Source: CAYLXC01 sp964387865 (GTDB taxonomy: Bacteria; Patescibacteriota; Microgenomatia; Daviesbacterales; UBA10151). Taken from it: DNA of 6,951 bases. Within the stretch, counting starts at the first letter, position 1. The number at the start of each line of letters is the position of its first letter. The translations under genes and the position numbers were made by a program. Location of the stretch: assembly GCA_964387865.1 (NCBI GenBank), contig CAYLXC010000033.1:1-6951 (forward strand). The letters run 5' to 3'. The notes below the pieces were generated by a model that did no database searches, was not told the origin of the DNA, and saw only the letters and a list, made by a program, of their open reading frames with translations. Below, piece by piece: positions 5,943-6,951 of the stretch.

Positions 5943-6816
5943 CCAAGTCTCCTTCTAGAATCCGATCCAAATTATGCCAGGATTTGCCGATCCTGTGGTC
6001 TGTTACCCTGTTTTGAGGGAAGTTATAAGTTCTAATTTTTTCAGATCTTTCACCGGTTCCAACCTGGGAGGCTCTTTGTGTGTCAATATCTCCCACCTTT
6101 TTTTCTTGTTCCAGTTCCCAGAGTTTTGCACGGAGCAAACTCAGGGCATTTTCCCTATTTTGAAGTTGTGATCTTTCTGTTTGGCAGGTTACTACAATCC
6201 CTGTTGGTTTATGTTTTAACCTGACCGCTGTTGACACTTTATTTACGTTTTGTCCACCTGCACCTCCTGAACGAAAAGCCTCAAATTCTATATCAGATTG
6301 GCTAATACTTACTTGAGCTGCTGTAACCTGTGGTAAAACCGCAACTGTTGCTGTTGAGGTATGGATTCTTCCGGAAGATTCAGTCTCGGGTACTCTTTGT
6401 ACTCGATGCACACCAGATTCGGACTTTAGATTACTATATGAATCTTTTCCCGAGATTTTGAGTACTATTTCTTTTATTTGCCCAAGCTTTCCCTCTGATC
6501 GATCCAATACATCTATCATCCAACCGCTTCTTTGAGCAAATTTCGTATACATCCTGAGTAAATCCCCGGCAAAAAGTCCAGCTTCATCTCCACCTGCAGC
6601 TGATCTAATTTCCAAAATTGCAATGTTAGAGCTAATTCCAGATGAATTAGAAGTCGTAGAGGAGGAAGCTGATTCCTCAAGCTCTAGTTTTTGTCTTTCA
6701 AGCTGTGAAATCTCCTCTTGAGCGAGTTGATGCATCTGAGGATCATCTAAAAGTTGACGGTTTTGCTCAATCCGTCTGTCTAATTCATTTAGTTGTTGTT
6801 TAAGATAGTCATTCAT
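5911..6816 (-). CDS. prfA: Peptide chain release factor 1 (RF1), shortened N-terminal domain
   Basis: RF1 recognises UAA and UAG in the ribosomal A site and triggers peptide release. Numbered from the ATG at 6816 (301 residues), it shows the GGDEA element of domain 2 at about 75-79, ESGVHRVQRV then PET at 143-145 (the PxT stop-codon motif that marks RF1; RF2 has SPF), GRIHTS, and the catalytic GGQ at 187-189 in SGGAGGQNVNKVSTAVRL. The terminal block GERSEKIRTYNFPQNRVTDHR and the IGKSWHNLDRILEGDLD end are standard. RF1 is usually about 355-360 residues: the missing part is the N-terminal helical domain 1, here about 50 residues followed by a serine-rich linker (ESASSSTTSNSSG). A start at 6840 is possible, but its first codons lie in a repeat and the promoter spacing favours 6816. 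It overlaps prmC, whose product methylates Q189. Confidence 0.95.
   Translation of the reverse strand: MNDYLKQQLNELDRRIEQNRQLLDDPQMHQLAQEEISQLERQKLELEESASSSTTSNSSGISSNIAILEIRSAAGGDEAGLFAGDLLRMYTKFAQRSGWMIDVLDRSEGKLGQIKEIVLKISGKDSYSNLKSESGVHRVQRVPETESSGRIHTSTATVAVLPQVTAAQVSISQSDIEFEAFRSGGAGGQNVNKVSTAVRLKHKPTGIVVTCQTERSQLQNRENALSLLRAKLWELEQEKKVGDIDTQRASQVGTGERSEKIRTYNFPQNRVTDHRIGKSWHNLDRILEGDLDDIIKALSIR
5949..5954 (-). promoter_or_regulatory. Shine-Dalgarno of prmC
   Basis: AAGGAG on the minus strand, 6 nt before the prmC ATG and inside the prfA coding sequence, is an ideal match and spacing. It fixes the prmC start at 5942 and implies independent initiation within the overlapping prfA end. 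Confidence 0.8.
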
Positions 6817-6825
6817 TATATGGGA

Positions 6826-6873
6826 TGTAACAAGTAACAAGAATTATAACTTGTTACTTTCAAACTTGTCACC
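6826..6873. repeat. GTTACAAG-type repeat cluster with a 10-bp inverted repeat upstream of prfA
   Basis: AAGTAACAAG (6832-6841) and CTTGTTACTT (6850-6859) are perfectly complementary around an 8-nt AT loop. Additional degenerate copies adjoin it: GTAACAAG at 6826-6833 and ACTTGTCACC at 6864-6873. The cluster fills most of the prfA upstream region. No run of T follows the dyad on either strand, so it does not look like an intrinsic terminator. Confidence 0.6.
6843..6872 (-). promoter_or_regulatory. Putative sigma70-type promoter for prfA-prmC
   Basis: On the minus strand, GTGACA (6872-6867, five of six bases of the -35 consensus) is followed after 18 nt by TATAAT (6848-6843, a perfect -10). 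Transcription would begin near 6836, leaving a leader of about 20 nt before the prfA ATG at 6816. The -10 box lies in the loop of the inverted repeat. The region is AT-rich, so a chance match is possible. Confidence 0.5.
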
Positions 6874-6883
6874 TGTTTCTTAT

Positions 6884-6951
6884 CTAACTGGAAGCTTGTT
6901 TTCTTGCCTGCATAAGCAGTTCTTTGAGGGTTGGGCGCTCTTTTTTTCGCT
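6884..6951 (-). CDS. 3' end of an unidentified gene upstream of prfA
   Basis: The minus-strand frame ending in TAG at 6886-6884 gives a 21-residue tail containing KKERPTLKELLMQARKQASS, a basic, helix-prone peptide that looks like a protein C-terminus. In many bacteria rpmE (bL31) lies near prfA, and an extended bL31 tail is one guess, but nothing here identifies it. Another open frame covers the same bases and runs on to a TAA just before prfA, but there it is a translation of the repeat cluster and is less protein-like. Too little is visible to assign a product. Confidence 0.3.
   Translation of the reverse strand, partial: RKKERPTLKELLMQARKQASS

Noticed and set aside
6817..6840. Longer prfA start at 6840 (MLLVTSHI extension)
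   Set aside because: The extension is a translation of the repeat cluster, lies at or beside the predicted transcription start, and has no Shine-Dalgarno; the ATG at 6816 gives a normal RF1-like start.
6832..6859. Intrinsic terminator at the inverted repeat upstream of prfA
   Set aside because: The stem is AT-rich, no T tract follows on either strand, and a good promoter overlaps it.

Overview
The window is an AT-rich, tightly packed piece of bacterial chromosome (GC roughly in the mid-30s percent by eye). It looks like a reduced-genome member of the Candidate Phyla Radiation (Patescibacteria), with Microgenomates-like character. This placement is inferred from several observations: the rpsF-ssb-rpsR order is not followed by rplI; intergenic gaps are very short; most genes lack a clear Shine-Dalgarno sequence; RF1 and PrmC are both shortened at the N-terminus; and short dispersed repeats are embedded in frame in a housekeeping gene. 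The standard genetic code fits: TGA is used once as a stop and never in frame.

Plus strand, 1-5227, reads as one likely transcription unit. It holds the 3' end of rpsF (bS6), ssb (single-strand DNA-binding protein), rpsR (bS18), two poorly characterised genes joined by an ATGA overlap, a membrane-anchored carboxy-terminal processing protease (S41/CtpA type) and a membrane-anchored HtrA/DegP-type serine protease. Gaps are 7, 50, 21, -4, 12 and 8 nt. The two uncharacterised genes are the least ordinary part. The 220-residue product resembles only the C-terminal half of GlmL/MutL-type (glutamate mutase accessory) actin-fold proteins and lacks the nucleotide-binding half. The 379-residue product resembles a protein that I recall, from memory only, sitting beside such MutL-like genes in Chloroflexota. 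It carries barrel-sandwich (lipoyl-like) repeats and a C-terminal KOW-like segment.

Minus strand, 6951-5199, holds the last 22 codons of an unidentified gene, a repeat-rich intergenic segment with a good sigma70-type promoter, prfA (RF1) and prmC (the methyltransferase that modifies the RF1 GGQ glutamine). prfA and prmC overlap by 32 nt, and prmC has a strong Shine-Dalgarno inside prfA. prmC ends tail to tail with htrA, overlapping it by 29 bp.

Functionally, the window combines translation (bS6, bS18, RF1 and its modifying enzyme), DNA replication and repair (SSB) and cell-envelope protein quality control (CtpA, HtrA). prmC is unusual: its N-terminal helical domain is absent and at least three unrelated short repeats are translated as in-frame inserts in its methyltransferase domain. 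No stretch longer than 300 bases is without a gene. I saw no tRNA, rRNA, CRISPR array, transposase or origin.
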